The notes under the pieces are model-generated. The model was not told where the DNA came from and did not search any database. It worked only from the letters and a program-made list of their open reading frames with translations. Both the position numbers and the translations under genes were made by a program. From positions 1-53,282 of the forward strand of contig JALHOS010000004.1 in the NCBI GenBank assembly GCA_022842905.1: DNA of 53,282 nucleotides. The letters run 5' to 3'. Source of the DNA: Myxococcaceae bacterium (GTDB lineage: Bacteria; Myxococcota; Myxococcia; Myxococcales; Myxococcaceae). Shown one piece after another: positions 16,741-24,937 of the stretch; position 1 is the stretch's first letter, and each line of letters opens with the position of its first letter.

Positions 16741-17585
16741 CGAGTGCCGTGCCCCGGTCGGCTCTTGAGTCCGGCCGTGCTGAGTACGTCTCGCACGGCT
16801 CCAACGGGCACCGGGCTCTCGGGCCGCTCGAGCCGCATGAACGACTCCGCGGAGTCGACTGCGGCAGCGATCGGCGCCGGCGCGGGCGCATGGCCCATGC
16901 TGCCGGTGCTCCCCAAGCGCAGCCCCCCGTCTTCGAGCGCCGGCGGTGCGTCAGCTTCGACCTCCGGCGCCCCCGTGATGGTCGCGACGGCCACGGCCAG
17001 GGCCTTCGGGCTCGCCCCGCGGAAGGCGAGCGCGTCGGGGAGCTGTACGGCCTCGGGCGGGCTCTCGGACAGGCAGTCGCCCACACGCTCGACGATGAAG
17101 GTGTACAGCTCGTGCGCGCGCTCGGGGTGCAACGCCGCCTTGTCCTTCGCCAGCACCGTCGAGACGACGAGCAGCTGTTTTCCCACCCGCCGCGCGGCCT
17201 CGTAGTGCATGGCGGCGCGAGCGCGGGTCGCCGTCAACTGCGCTGGGTCGTCGAGGAGCTTCGTGCTCGACGCGACGGCCGCGGACACGAAGCTCAAGGT
17301 CGCGGCGATCATGCGCTGCCGGGGAGATTCCTTCTTCGTCAGCGCCGTTACCAGCGCCCCGAGGGCGGCGAGCAGCGCACAGCTGAAGGTGAAGCCGTCG
17401 CTCAGGTTCATCGCCTTGGCGATACGCTGGCGATCGTCGTTGAGCCGCGCGATGCACGCCGACTCACCCGCGTCGAAGCCGGCGACGATCGCCTCGTCCT
17501 CGGGAATCACTCGACCCGGCGCCTCGCGGCAACCCCAGCAGCACACCAGCACCACCACAGCGAGCCCACCCCGACACGCGCGCAT
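16731..17585 (-). CDS. Putative lipoprotein or secreted protein of unknown function
   Basis: A 284-residue protein beginning with a short basic stretch and a hydrophobic core ending in Cys residues (AVVVLVCCWGC), which looks like a lipoprotein signal peptide, although the lipobox is not ideal. A second hydrophobic stretch near residue 67 (SCALLAALGALVTALT) could be a membrane span. The central part (about 100-190) is helical; the C-terminal third is Pro/Ala/Gly-rich and probably disordered. I use ATG 17585 because the longer reading frame upstream would put the signal peptide in the middle of the protein. I do not recognise a family. Confidence 0.55.
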   Translation of the reverse strand: MRACRGGLAVVVLVCCWGCREAPGRVIPEDEAIVAGFDAGESACIARLNDDRQRIAKAMNLSDGFTFSCALLAALGALVTALTKKESPRQRMIAATLSFVSAAVASSTKLLDDPAQLTATRARAAMHYEAARRVGKQLLVVSTVLAKDKAALHPERAHELYTFIVERVGDCLSESPPEAVQLPDALAFRGASPKALAVAVATITGAPEVEADAPPALEDGGLRLGSTGSMGHAPAPAPIAAAVDSAESFMRLERPESPVPVGAVRDVLSTAGLKSRPGHGTRVR

Positions 17586-17745
17586 GCCGGTACTTGAGCG
17601 CAAGCCGAGTGCTTGGCCCAGGAATCTCCGCCGGCGAGGCGGCGTTCGAACGGAATCGCCGGCGCCGCCGGGCTGGCCGACTCCTGCCACGCCGAGCGTG
17701 AGCGGCTTCACCCCACGAGGCGCACGCGCCGCCCCGACCGCGCGC

Positions 17746-18732
17746 CTACAGCTCGGCCGGCAGCCCGAAGCCCTGAAAGACGCGCGGGTCCATGAACGCG
17801 GTGATGGAGGCGATCTTCCCGTCGTCCGTCAGCTCGACGACGTGGAGCGCCTCGGCGGCGTGCTTGCCGGTGCTGGGGTCGAGCCGCCACACCGCCACCG
17901 CGGGCAGCGCGTTGGCCTGCGTGAGCACCACGCGCCGCCGCCCCGCGGCCTCCGGAGGCATGGCCATGCCCCGCAGCTGCGCGGCGATCGCCTCCACCCC
18001 CGAGTACCAGGCGGTGAACGGCGGCATCGACAACGTCGCCCCTTCGCCCAGCAGCGACACGAGCAGCGCGACGTCGGCCGATTCCCAGGCCTGCATGTAG
18101 CGCCCGAGCAGCGCGGCCTCGCGCTCGTCCTTCACCTTGGGCGGCGCGACGGGCTCGACGCCGGTGCTGGCTCTGGCTCGCTGCAGTGCGCTGTTCACGG
18201 ACGCCACCGACGTCTCCAAGAGGTCGGCGCACTCTGCCGCCGAGAAGCCGAGCACGTCGCGCAGGAGCAACACCGCGCGCTGCTGCGGCGGCAGGCGCTG
18301 CACCACGGTGAGGAACGCCAGCGCGACGCTCTGGCGCACGGTCAGCCGCGCCTCCGGCCCCAGCGGCTCGTCTTCGGGCGCGCCGGGCATGGGCTCGAGC
18401 CAGTCGATCTCCTCGGCGGGTGCTCCCGGAGGCTCATGGCCCGGCGTGTGCGGCCCCAGCGCCATGGGCAACGTCCTCGCGCGGCGGCCGTCCAGGCACA
18501 CCCGCGTCGTCACCGCATAGAGCCACGTCTTCACGCTCGAGGCGCCGCGGTAGCTCGCCAGGCCCTTCCACGCGCGCGCGAGGCTCTCTTGCAGCAAGTC
18601 CTCCGCGTCGGTCCAGGAACCAGACATGCGGTAGCAGTGGGTCTTGAGCGCCCTGAGGTGTGGCGCGACCACGGCGTCGAACGCGCCGCGGTCCTGGGCT
18701 TGAGCGGCGGCCACGAGCGGGTCCAAGGACAT
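17746..18732 (-). CDS. ECF sigma factor with C-terminal SnoaL-like domain
   Basis: A 328-residue extracytoplasmic-function sigma factor. The sigma-2 region (about 5-75) includes HCYRMSGSWTDAEDLLQESLARAW and SVKTWLYAV; the sigma-4 region (about 130-185) includes LPPQQRAVLLLRDVLGFSAAECA and SVNSALQRARA. A C-terminal domain of about 120 residues resembles the SnoaL/NTF2 fold; in such ECF groups it replaces or supplements an anti-sigma factor and tunes activity. I prefer ATG 18732; a TTG at 18768 is possible. It lies 46 bases downstream of the gene at 18779-19453 on the same strand, so the two are probably an operon. No anti-sigma gene is adjacent. Confidence 0.83.
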   Translation of the reverse strand: MSLDPLVAAAQAQDRGAFDAVVAPHLRALKTHCYRMSGSWTDAEDLLQESLARAWKGLASYRGASSVKTWLYAVTTRVCLDGRRARTLPMALGPHTPGHEPPGAPAEEIDWLEPMPGAPEDEPLGPEARLTVRQSVALAFLTVVQRLPPQQRAVLLLRDVLGFSAAECADLLETSVASVNSALQRARASTGVEPVAPPKVKDEREAALLGRYMQAWESADVALLVSLLGEGATLSMPPFTAWYSGVEAIAAQLRGMAMPPEAAGRRRVVLTQANALPAVAVWRLDPSTGKHAAEALHVVELTDDGKIASITAFMDPRVFQGFGLPAEL

Positions 18733-18778
18733 GGGCCCGACCGTGGCCTGTGCACGCGAGGCGGTCAATGGAAGCGGC

Positions 18779-19453
18779 TCACCACTCCGACCACTGGCCG
18801 GGCGCCTGCTGCCAGGTGGTGGCGTCGGGCGCGGCGGTGAAGGCCCCGGCGAGCGCCTTCATCTCGTTCGGATCGCTGTAGTGCTCGGCCATGCCCTTGC
18901 CGTCACACCACACGTCGACGCCGAGGAGCTCGAGCGGGGAGCTGTCTCCCGGCGGGTTCAGCTTGATGAAGAGCTCGTGGGACAACAGCCCGCGTGCCCG
19001 CGCGACGCGCTGCGCCTTCTGATCCGCCGCGCGGAAGATCTCGATGGCGTGGTCCGGCGAGGCGATCGGCCCGCGCACCATGCCGACGAAGCGCTCGTTC
19101 TTCCCCGCGGCCGACGGCAGCGACCACGCGAACGCACCCTTCGCCGCCATCCACACCGTCGCGTCGCGCGACGTGAAGAGCTTGGTGCCCTGCATTTGCA
19201 CGTTCTCGTTCGCGAAGAAGTCCATCAACCCCTTTGCGTCCTGCCACCAGTCGATGAAGAGCACCTCGCCGGTCTTCGCGCTCGACGCGGGCGACGGCAG
19301 CGGCGAGTACACCTTGTGGCTCAAGTCGCCGAGCGCGCGGGCGGCGGCGATGCCGGGCACGGAGCCCGCAGTGTCGTTGTGAATGACCCGACAGGCCTCG
19401 AGCGTGGGAGCCAGAAACTTGCCGCGGACGGTGAGGAAGACGCCTGGATTCAT
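18779..19453 (-). CDS. Conserved protein, possible dimeric alpha/beta-barrel fold
   Basis: A 224-residue cytoplasmic protein without signal peptide or membrane span. Segments such as GEVLFIDWWQDAKGLMDFFANENVQMQGTK look like the monooxygenase/EthD-type dimeric alpha/beta-barrel fold, possibly in two copies (about 1-100 and 110-224), but this is a weak, pattern-level call. ATG 19453 is the clear start. It is the upstream partner of the ECF sigma factor with the SnoaL-like domain; small-molecule-linked proteins often accompany this kind of sigma factor, so it may be part of its signal or its output. Confidence 0.5.
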   Translation of the reverse strand: MNPGVFLTVRGKFLAPTLEACRVIHNDTAGSVPGIAAARALGDLSHKVYSPLPSPASSAKTGEVLFIDWWQDAKGLMDFFANENVQMQGTKLFTSRDATVWMAAKGAFAWSLPSAAGKNERFVGMVRGPIASPDHAIEIFRAADQKAQRVARARGLLSHELFIKLNPPGDSSPLELLGVDVWCDGKGMAEHYSDPNEMKALAGAFTAAPDATTWQQAPGQWSEW

Positions 19454-19538
19454 GGGGTTGGTGCCTTTCGTGTCGAGCCTTCGCTCGGTGAAGTGAGTGG
19501 TGCTGCGGTGTGAGACGGAAAGGCGCGCCCAAACTCAT

Positions 19539-19552
19539 CGGTCAATCGACCG
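19539..19552. promoter_or_regulatory. Small palindrome between divergent genes, possible operator
   Basis: CGGTC-AATC-GACCG is a 5-bp inverted repeat in the 165-base gap between the divergent starts at 19453 (minus) and 19619 (plus). It could be an operator for either gene. No clear promoter hexamers were identified next to it. Confidence 0.2.
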
Positions 19553-19618
19553 GGTCTTTCGCCCTCCGCCCCGGCCCTGCGCGCACCGAAGCCGCGGCTC
19601 GTCTACCCTGCCCGGCCC

Positions 19619-20335
19619 ATGCAGCAGCCCGACGCGCCCACGCCACCCCGCCCGCCGACCTTCGCCGAGCAGCTCAAGGCCGCGCCGGTCACGGTGGGGC
19701 TGTTGACGATCTGCGTGGTCGTCTTCGCGCTGGCCGAGCAGGACGGCAGCACGAAGGACAACGCCACGCTGATTCGCTTCGGCGCGTCCTTTCGGCCGCT
19801 GGTGTGGAGCGGCCAGTGGTGGCGCCTGCTCACCGCCATGTTCCTCCACATTGGCCCGGTGCACCTGCTGTGGAACGTGGTCATGGGCTTCGGCTGGTGC
19901 GCCCACGCCGAGCGGACCTTGGGCTCACTGCGCTTCCTCGTCCTGTACCTGGCCAGCGGCGTGGCCGGCGTCGCGGCCAGCGTCATCGGCCATGAAGTGG
20001 TCTCCGCCGGCGCGTCGAGCGCGCTCTTCGGCGTCATCGGCATGGTGTTCGTGCACCAGCGGCTCGTCGTCGGCAGCTGGGCCGAGTTCTGGGCGAACCC
20101 GAACAACCAGCGCTTCGTGATGAACACCGCGCTGTGGTTCGGCCTGGGGCTGTTCCTCAACTTCGACAACTACGCACACGGCGGAGGCTTCATCGCCGGG
20201 GCCGCGCTCGCGTGGGGCTTCGCGCCGAGGCCGGGCAGCACCGGCCTGTTGGTGGGCGTGCTGATCGCCATTGCCGGGCTGGCGCTGGCCGCGACGGGCC
20301 CGTTGCCCTTCCTTCACGCGCCGACGCCGCCGTAA
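19619..20335 (+). CDS. Rhomboid-family intramembrane serine protease
   Basis: A 238-residue six-span membrane protein that cleaves other membrane proteins within the bilayer. It has the HxxxN motif of span 2 (His82-Asn86, HLLWN), catalytic Ser133 in GASSALFG (the family usually has GxSGA, so the residue after Ser is Ser instead of Gly), and catalytic His187 in NYAHGGGFIAG. A short Pro-rich N-terminal cytoplasmic tail precedes the first span at about 25-40. The Arg-rich L1 loop has WWRLLTAMFLH, typical of the family. No co-transcribed substrate is evident. Confidence 0.85.
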   Translation: MQQPDAPTPPRPPTFAEQLKAAPVTVGLLTICVVVFALAEQDGSTKDNATLIRFGASFRPLVWSGQWWRLLTAMFLHIGPVHLLWNVVMGFGWCAHAERTLGSLRFLVLYLASGVAGVAASVIGHEVVSAGASSALFGVIGMVFVHQRLVVGSWAEFWANPNNQRFVMNTALWFGLGLFLNFDNYAHGGGFIAGAALAWGFAPRPGSTGLLVGVLIAIAGLALAATGPLPFLHAPTPP

Positions 20336-20370
20336 GGGCGGGACCTGGCTGCTTTGGCTATGACGCGCGC

Positions 20371-20838
20371 ATGCCCGAGCTGTTCCTCATTCGCCACGCG
20401 ATCGCCGAAGACGGCCCGGACGACGACTTACGCGCCCTGACGCCCAAGGGCATGAAGCGCTTCGCCTCCGTGGTCGACGCGCTCGACGCCTGGGGTGTCC
20501 GCTTCGATCAAGTGCTCCACAGCCCCAAGCTCCGCGCCATTCAGACCGCGCGCCTGCTCCTGCCGCTGCTCGACGGCCGGCTCGGGGTGACGGACACGCT
20601 GGCCCAGCCGCCGTCGCCCAAGCTGCTCAAGCTCGTCCGCGGCGAGCGCGTGGCTTTGGTCGGTCATGAGCCGCACCTGTCGACGCTGCTGGCGTGGCTG
20701 GTGCTGAACCGCCCGACCGAAGGGCCCAAGTTCGAGCTCAAGAAGGGCTCCGTGGTGGTTCTGTCGGGGCCGCTGAGCCCCGGGGAGCTGACGGTGCGCG
20801 CGGTCGTGCCGCCGGGCCTGCTGCGACGGGCGCGCTGA
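20371..20838 (+). CDS. SixA-like histidine phosphatase (phosphoglycerate mutase superfamily)
   Basis: A 155-residue single-domain histidine phosphatase. The nucleophile motif is LIRHAIAED at residues 5-13 and the second His lies in VGHEPHLS. It resembles SixA, which removes phosphate from phosphohistidine; the real substrate here is unknown. I use the ATG at 20371, because the open frame upstream lies inside the rhomboid gene and does not match the family. It is 35 bases after the rhomboid stop, so co-transcription is possible. Confidence 0.82.
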   Translation: MPELFLIRHAIAEDGPDDDLRALTPKGMKRFASVVDALDAWGVRFDQVLHSPKLRAIQTARLLLPLLDGRLGVTDTLAQPPSPKLLKLVRGERVALVGHEPHLSTLLAWLVLNRPTEGPKFELKKGSVVVLSGPLSPGELTVRAVVPPGLLRRAR

Positions 20839-20860
20839 AATCGACTGCCGTGCGTTTTCG

Positions 20861-20889
20861 TTGACTTCCGTCGCCCTGCCTACGAAATG
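20861..20889 (+). promoter_or_regulatory. Weak promoter-like pair upstream of exbB
   Basis: TTGACT (20861-20866) is a good -35 match, but 17 bases later the best -10 is only GAAATG, a poor match. It lies in the 80-base gap before the ExbB/TolQ start and is the only candidate I see there. Confidence 0.2.
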
Positions 20890-20918
20890 AACCCCTCTCA
20901 TTTGGAACTTCGTGACCC

Positions 20919-21590
20919 ATGAATGCATTCGTCGTGTTGGGAGCGCTGGGCAGCGAGCAGCAAGGCTGGCTGACGCTGAAGCTCCTCGCCACCTTCACCA
21001 GCAGCGCCGAGTGGGTGCTCTGGTTGCTCGCCGTGCTGTCGGTGCTGTCGATCGCGGTGATGATTGAGCGCGGCGTCTACCTGCTCACGCACCGGCTGCC
21101 GGACGGCGACGAGGTGCTCTTCAAGCTCAAGAAGGGCGAGCTCGACGCGGTGAAGGCCGCCATCGCCGGGAAGAAGGGCATGGAGGTGGCGGTGCTGCAG
21201 ACCGCCTTCGACGCCTTCGACAAAGGCCCCGCCGCGGTGGACGAGCTGATCAGCGCCACCATGGCCCGCGAGCGCCCGCGCTACGAGCGCTACCTGTCCT
21301 TCCTCGGCACGCTGGGCAGCAACACGCCGTTCATTGGGCTGTTCGGCACGGTGCTCGGCATCATCAAGGCGTTCAAGGACCTCGGCGACACCGGGGCGAA
21401 GGGCGCCGAAGTGCAGCAGGCGGTCATGGCCGGCATCTCCGAAGCGCTGGTGGCCACCGCCGTCGGCCTCGCCGTCGCGATCCCCGCGGTCATTGGGTAC
21501 AACATTCTCATGCGCGCGGTGAAGAACACGGCGGCGCGCTCCAACGCGCTGGGCCACGCGTTCGTCGGGCACCTGAAGGCGGGAAAGTAA
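20919..21590 (+). CDS. exbB: MotA/TolQ/ExbB proton channel protein
   Basis: A 223-residue inner-membrane protein, the pentameric channel part of a proton-driven energising complex. The three spans of the family are seen: about 29-48 (WVLWLLAVLSVLSIAVMI), then the paired spans around GTLGSNTPFIGLFGTVLGII (about 128-150) and AVGLAVAIPAVIGYNIL (about 185-205). The conserved GLFGTV motif lines the pore. It is the first gene of an exbB-exbD-tonB run. TolQ and ExbB cannot be fully separated by sequence; the TonB gene downstream favours ExbB. Confidence 0.87.
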   Translation: MNAFVVLGALGSEQQGWLTLKLLATFTSSAEWVLWLLAVLSVLSIAVMIERGVYLLTHRLPDGDEVLFKLKKGELDAVKAAIAGKKGMEVAVLQTAFDAFDKGPAAVDELISATMARERPRYERYLSFLGTLGSNTPFIGLFGTVLGIIKAFKDLGDTGAKGAEVQQAVMAGISEALVATAVGLAVAIPAVIGYNILMRAVKNTAARSNALGHAFVGHLKAGK

Positions 21591-21594
21591 GGCC

Positions 21595-22026
21595 ATGGCC
21601 GGCGGCGCGCAGGAAGACGACGCGGAGATCACCGGCATCAACGTCACGCCGCTGGTCGACATCGTGCTCGTGCTGCTGATCATCTTCATGGTGACGGCGA
21701 ACTTCATGGTCCGCGAGACGATCGAGGTCGACGTCCCGAAGGTCAGCGAGACGAAGCCGAACGAGACGCCCGAAGGCCCGGCGATGATCACCGTGAACGA
21801 CGAGGCGAAGATCTTCTACGACGGGGCCGAGGTCACCGAGCAGCAGCTGCGCGAGAAGCTGGCCGCGGCGGTCAAGAAGGACAAGGACGTCGTGGCCGTC
21901 ATCACCGCGCCGCAGAGCCTCAACTACGGCAAGGTCATGCACGTCATCGACATGGTGAAGGGCCAGGGAGTGGCCAAGTTCGCGCTCAACATCGAGACCG
22001 CCGCGGCCCAGGAGCCAGCGCCATGA
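21595..22026 (+). CDS. exbD: ExbD/TolR-family protein
   Basis: A 143-residue single-span protein. The short cytoplasmic tail ends with INVTPLVDIVLVLLIIFMV, which contains the pore Asp of ExbD/TolR (PLVDIVLVLL), followed by a periplasmic domain of about 100 residues. It pairs with the ExbB channel to turn proton flow into movement of TonB. It starts 4 bases after exbB. There is a single ExbD here; many relatives carry two. Confidence 0.88.
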   Translation: MAGGAQEDDAEITGINVTPLVDIVLVLLIIFMVTANFMVRETIEVDVPKVSETKPNETPEGPAMITVNDEAKIFYDGAEVTEQQLREKLAAAVKKDKDVVAVITAPQSLNYGKVMHVIDMVKGQGVAKFALNIETAAAQEPAP

Positions 22027-22091
22027 CGAAGTGCTGACGAACCGTTCGGAACCCAGCCCTATCAAGAACGCGTCAGACGAGCGGTACGACC

Positions 22092-22874
22092 ATGAGCACG
22101 GCGGCACTGGCACCAGCTGAGTCCAAGCGAGAGTCCGACGGCTGGCTCTTCATGGCCGGCGTGCTGATCGTGTCCCTCGGGCTGCACGTGGTGACGATCT
22201 GGAACCTGCCGAACGAGACCGTGCGGGAACGGCCGTCGCGCATCGAGATCGTCGACTACAAGCCGCCGCCTCCGCCGCCGCCGAAAGTCGAAGAGAAGCC
22301 GCCGGAGCCACCGCCACCACCTCCGCCCCCCAAGGTGAAGCCGAAGGTCCAGCCCAAGGTGAAGGTCGAAGCGCCGCCGCCGCCGGTGGACGCGCCGCCC
22401 CCTCCGAACGATCCCCCCGCGCAGCCCAACCCGGGCCCGCCACCGCCGCTCATCGTCGGCATCAGCATGTCGTCGACCTCCGAGACCGGAGGAATCGCCG
22501 TGCCGGTGGGCAACACGACGTATGGGAAGGCGGACAAGGTCGTCCCGCCCAGCGAGGTGAAGCCCTACGCCGCGCCGAAGTACGTGCCTCCCGGTGGGGC
22601 GGACAGCGAGCCCGTGCTCGCCGCCGGTGGCGAGGTGAAGATCGACTACCCCGAAGAGGCCAAGCGCGCCGGGATCGAAGGCATCGTCCGGCTGCGCGTG
22701 AAGATCGACGAGACCGGCAAGGTGCAGGAAGTCAGCATCATCAACGGGCCGGGCTACGGGCTGAACGAGGCGGCGCGCGACGCGATGAAGCGCTTCAAGT
22801 TCAAGCCGGCGATGAAGAACGGCGAGCCCGTCGGCACGACCATTACGTACAACTACACGTTCTATTTGGACTGA
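22092..22874 (+). CDS. tonB: TonB family protein
   Basis: A 260-residue energy transducer that links the inner-membrane ExbB/ExbD motor to outer-membrane receptors. A single N-terminal span is at about 17-37, a long Pro/Lys-rich periplasmic spacer at about 57-122 (runs of Pro with Lys-Val and Glu), and the C-terminal TonB domain at about 175-260 (DYPEEAKRAGIEGIVRLRVKI, then FKFKPAMKNGEPV). It starts 66 bases after exbD; that gap holds nothing I recognise. No TonB-dependent receptor lies in the window, so the cargo is unknown. Confidence 0.9.
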   Translation: MSTAALAPAESKRESDGWLFMAGVLIVSLGLHVVTIWNLPNETVRERPSRIEIVDYKPPPPPPPKVEEKPPEPPPPPPPPKVKPKVQPKVKVEAPPPPVDAPPPPNDPPAQPNPGPPPPLIVGISMSSTSETGGIAVPVGNTTYGKADKVVPPSEVKPYAAPKYVPPGGADSEPVLAAGGEVKIDYPEEAKRAGIEGIVRLRVKIDETGKVQEVSIINGPGYGLNEAARDAMKRFKFKPAMKNGEPVGTTITYNYTFYLD

Positions 22875-22900
22875 GGCGACGCCGAGTACAGTTGGCCGCC

Positions 22901-23464
22901 ATGGCCACCGCCGCGCGGCTCAAGACGAACGAGGAGCTCCTGGCCGAGCTCGACGCGCTGCCTGACGAGCAACGGGGCGAGGTCATCGACGGCGGGCTCT
23001 ACGTCATGGCTCGCCCGACCGCCGCCCACCAGCGCGTGCAGAGTCGGCTGGGCGCGACGCTGGACTTCGGCGGCCCCGGGGACGGCGACGAGTGGATCGT
23101 CCTCCCGGAAGTCTCGGTCCGCTTCCCTTCGTCCGAGGAGGTCGTGCCGGACCTGAGCGGCTGGCGCCGGGCGCGAATCATCAACGGGCTGGCCGAGAAC
23201 CCGCTGCGCGTGCGACCCGACTGGGTCTGCGAGATCCTCTCGGACTCGACGCGGAAGAAGGACCTCGGCCCCAAGCGTCGCCTGTACGCGAGGCAGGGCG
23301 TACCGCACCTCTGGCTCATCGACCCGGACACCCGGGTCTTCGAAGCCTTCTCGCTGGTGGCCGAGCGCTGGACGCTGCTGGGCTCGTGGAGTGATGACGA
23401 CGTGGCCGTCGGCGTCGATCCCTGGCCCATGCTCACGTTCGACCTGGCCCGCTGGTGGTTGTGA
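22901..23464 (+). CDS. Uma2-family (DUF820) putative endonuclease
   Basis: A 187-residue PD-(D/E)XK-fold protein of the Uma2/DUF820 family. Visible motifs are VVPDLSGW (active-site Asp), WVCEILSDSTRKKDL and the K-x-x-x-Y-x-x-x-GVPHLWLID block. Family members are annotated as putative endonucleases and occur in many copies in some bacteria, but their biological role is poorly known. I use ATG 22901; a TTG three codons upstream is less likely. It lies 26 bases after tonB and is probably read from the same transcript. Confidence 0.78.
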   Translation: MATAARLKTNEELLAELDALPDEQRGEVIDGGLYVMARPTAAHQRVQSRLGATLDFGGPGDGDEWIVLPEVSVRFPSSEEVVPDLSGWRRARIINGLAENPLRVRPDWVCEILSDSTRKKDLGPKRRLYARQGVPHLWLIDPDTRVFEAFSLVAERWTLLGSWSDDDVAVGVDPWPMLTFDLARWWL

Positions 23465-23488
23465 CGCGACACTGAAGGTGGCCACCCC

Positions 23489-23788
23489 ATGACGCTCCCG
23501 ACCGCCGACTGCCGCGCCGCTCCCGGAGAGTTCGCGCCGCGCGTCGACCGCGCCCGCTGCGAAGGCAAGGCCGCCTGCGTGCCCGCGTGCCCGTACGGCG
23601 TGTTCAGCGTGGGCACCATGGCCGACGCCGACTTCCACGCCCTGCCCCTCTTCGCGCGGCTGAAGGTCTGGGCGCACGGCAAGCAGACCGCGTTCACGCC
23701 CAACGCCGACGCGTGCCGCGCCTGTGGCCGCTGCGTCGCCGCGTGTCCGGAGAAGGCGATCTCACTCGAGCGCGTGCGCCCAGCATGA
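23489..23788 (+). CDS. Two-cluster 4Fe-4S ferredoxin
   Basis: A 99-residue electron carrier with two Cys motifs. The second, CRACGRCVAACP (about residues 77-88), is a standard CxxCxxCxxxCP set. The first, CEGKAACVPACPYGVF, has a wider spacing between its first two Cys. A 30-residue loop separates the motifs. Its stop overlaps the start of the next gene (ATGA), so the two are translated together. The partner enzyme is not evident. Confidence 0.8.
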   Translation: MTLPTADCRAAPGEFAPRVDRARCEGKAACVPACPYGVFSVGTMADADFHALPLFARLKVWAHGKQTAFTPNADACRACGRCVAACPEKAISLERVRPA

Positions 23789-24648
23789 CGCCAGCGCCGG
23801 TGACCGCGTCCGCCTCGCCGCACCGCTGGCAGCGAACCCTCGCCTGGCTCGTCGCCGCGGCGTCGCTCGCCGTCGCCCTGCTCGTCAGCGCGCGCTTCGG
23901 TCAGCTCCCGGCGCCGCGCGCGCAGCGAACGCCCCAGCGCTCCGCCGCCTCGCTCCTGGCCCAGGTGCAGCGCGAGGCCGTCGGCCCAGACGGAGGCCTG
24001 CTCCGTGAGCCGCTCACCCGGCTGCGCCCCACGCTGACCGAAGCGCTCGCGGCCTTCGACGCTGAAGCCGAGCTCGCGACCGCCGACTCGGCGACCGTCG
24101 ACGCGACCTTGTCGTTCTGGCTCAACCTCGCCCAGGCCCTGGCGCTCGCCGAGCGCGCGGACGACGCGGCCGCCCACGCCCGCTTCACGCGGCTGCTGCC
24201 CATCGGCGGGCGGTACCTCAACCGCGCCACCGTCGAAGATCGAATCCTCGCGGCCTTCGACGATCCACGCGTCGCGCTCGCCCGCTTCGACGGCACCCGT
24301 GGCGGCGGCGTGCTCGACGGCGCGCCCTTCGCCGAAGCGCTGCTCGACGCGCAGCTCAACGACGGCGTCCGACGCCTGCTCGGCAGGCCTGACGTCTTCC
24401 GCCTCGACGGTACGCTCGCGCTCGTGTCCCCGCGCGTGCTGGCGCAGCAAGAACGAATCCTCGCCGTGCTGCCGGACGATCGCCGTCAGCTGCTCCAGTT
24501 CGTCTGGGCGTTCCTCCCGGACACCTGCGCCGCCGACGCGGGGCCGTGCACCTCACGCGCCGACGTCGATCGCGCCTGCGGCCAGCGGCTGGTCGACTGC
24601 GAAGTCCGTGCGCTCCCGGACGACGACCGACCGTGGCCGGTGGAGTGA
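23785..24648 (+). CDS. DUF547-like protein with an N-terminal membrane anchor
   Basis: A 287-residue protein with one N-terminal hydrophobic segment (about residues 18-38), so it is anchored or exported. The rest resembles DUF547: the LSFWLNLAQAL segment (equivalent of FWINxYNAL), the VEDRILAAFDDPRVALARFDG block, and a C-terminal helical part. DUF547 proteins are of unknown biochemical function. Cys residues occur only in the last 50 residues (four), perhaps forming disulfides outside the cytoplasm. ATG 23785 overlaps the ferredoxin stop. Confidence 0.6.
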   Translation: MTPAPVTASASPHRWQRTLAWLVAAASLAVALLVSARFGQLPAPRAQRTPQRSAASLLAQVQREAVGPDGGLLREPLTRLRPTLTEALAAFDAEAELATADSATVDATLSFWLNLAQALALAERADDAAAHARFTRLLPIGGRYLNRATVEDRILAAFDDPRVALARFDGTRGGGVLDGAPFAEALLDAQLNDGVRRLLGRPDVFRLDGTLALVSPRVLAQQERILAVLPDDRRQLLQFVWAFLPDTCAADAGPCTSRADVDRACGQRLVDCEVRALPDDDRPWPVE

Positions 24649-24691
24649 CGCCGCGCTTGATCTTCCTGGCCTGCGCGCGAAGGTCCCGCCC

Positions 24692-24937
24692 ATGTCCACG
24701 GAAGCCGAACTGAAGGCAGAGCTCGAGCGCCTCAAGGCCGAGAACGAAGCGCTCAAGGCGAAGGGGAGCCGCGCGGTGACGCTGAAGGTCAGCGAGAAGG
24801 GCGCGGTCAGCGTGTACGGCATGGGCCGCTTCCCGGTGACCCTGTATCAGGAGCAGTGGGTGAAGCTCCTCGACATGGCCGACGAGATCCGCGCGTTCAT
24901 CAAAGAGAACGAAGGCAAGCTCAAGAAGAAGGAGTGA
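24692..24937 (+). CDS. Small conserved protein with N-terminal coiled coil
   Basis: An 81-residue protein. Residues 1-26 form a strong heptad helix (AELKAELERLKAENEALKA); the middle, VSVYGMGRFPVTLYQEQWVKLL, looks like a short beta element followed by a helix; the C-terminus is Lys-rich. I do not know the function; small size and charge suggest a nucleic-acid or partner-binding role, which is a guess. Its 3' end overlaps the convergent uracil-DNA glycosylase gene by 17 bases. Confidence 0.65.
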   Translation: MSTEAELKAELERLKAENEALKAKGSRAVTLKVSEKGAVSVYGMGRFPVTLYQEQWVKLLDMADEIRAFIKENEGKLKKKE

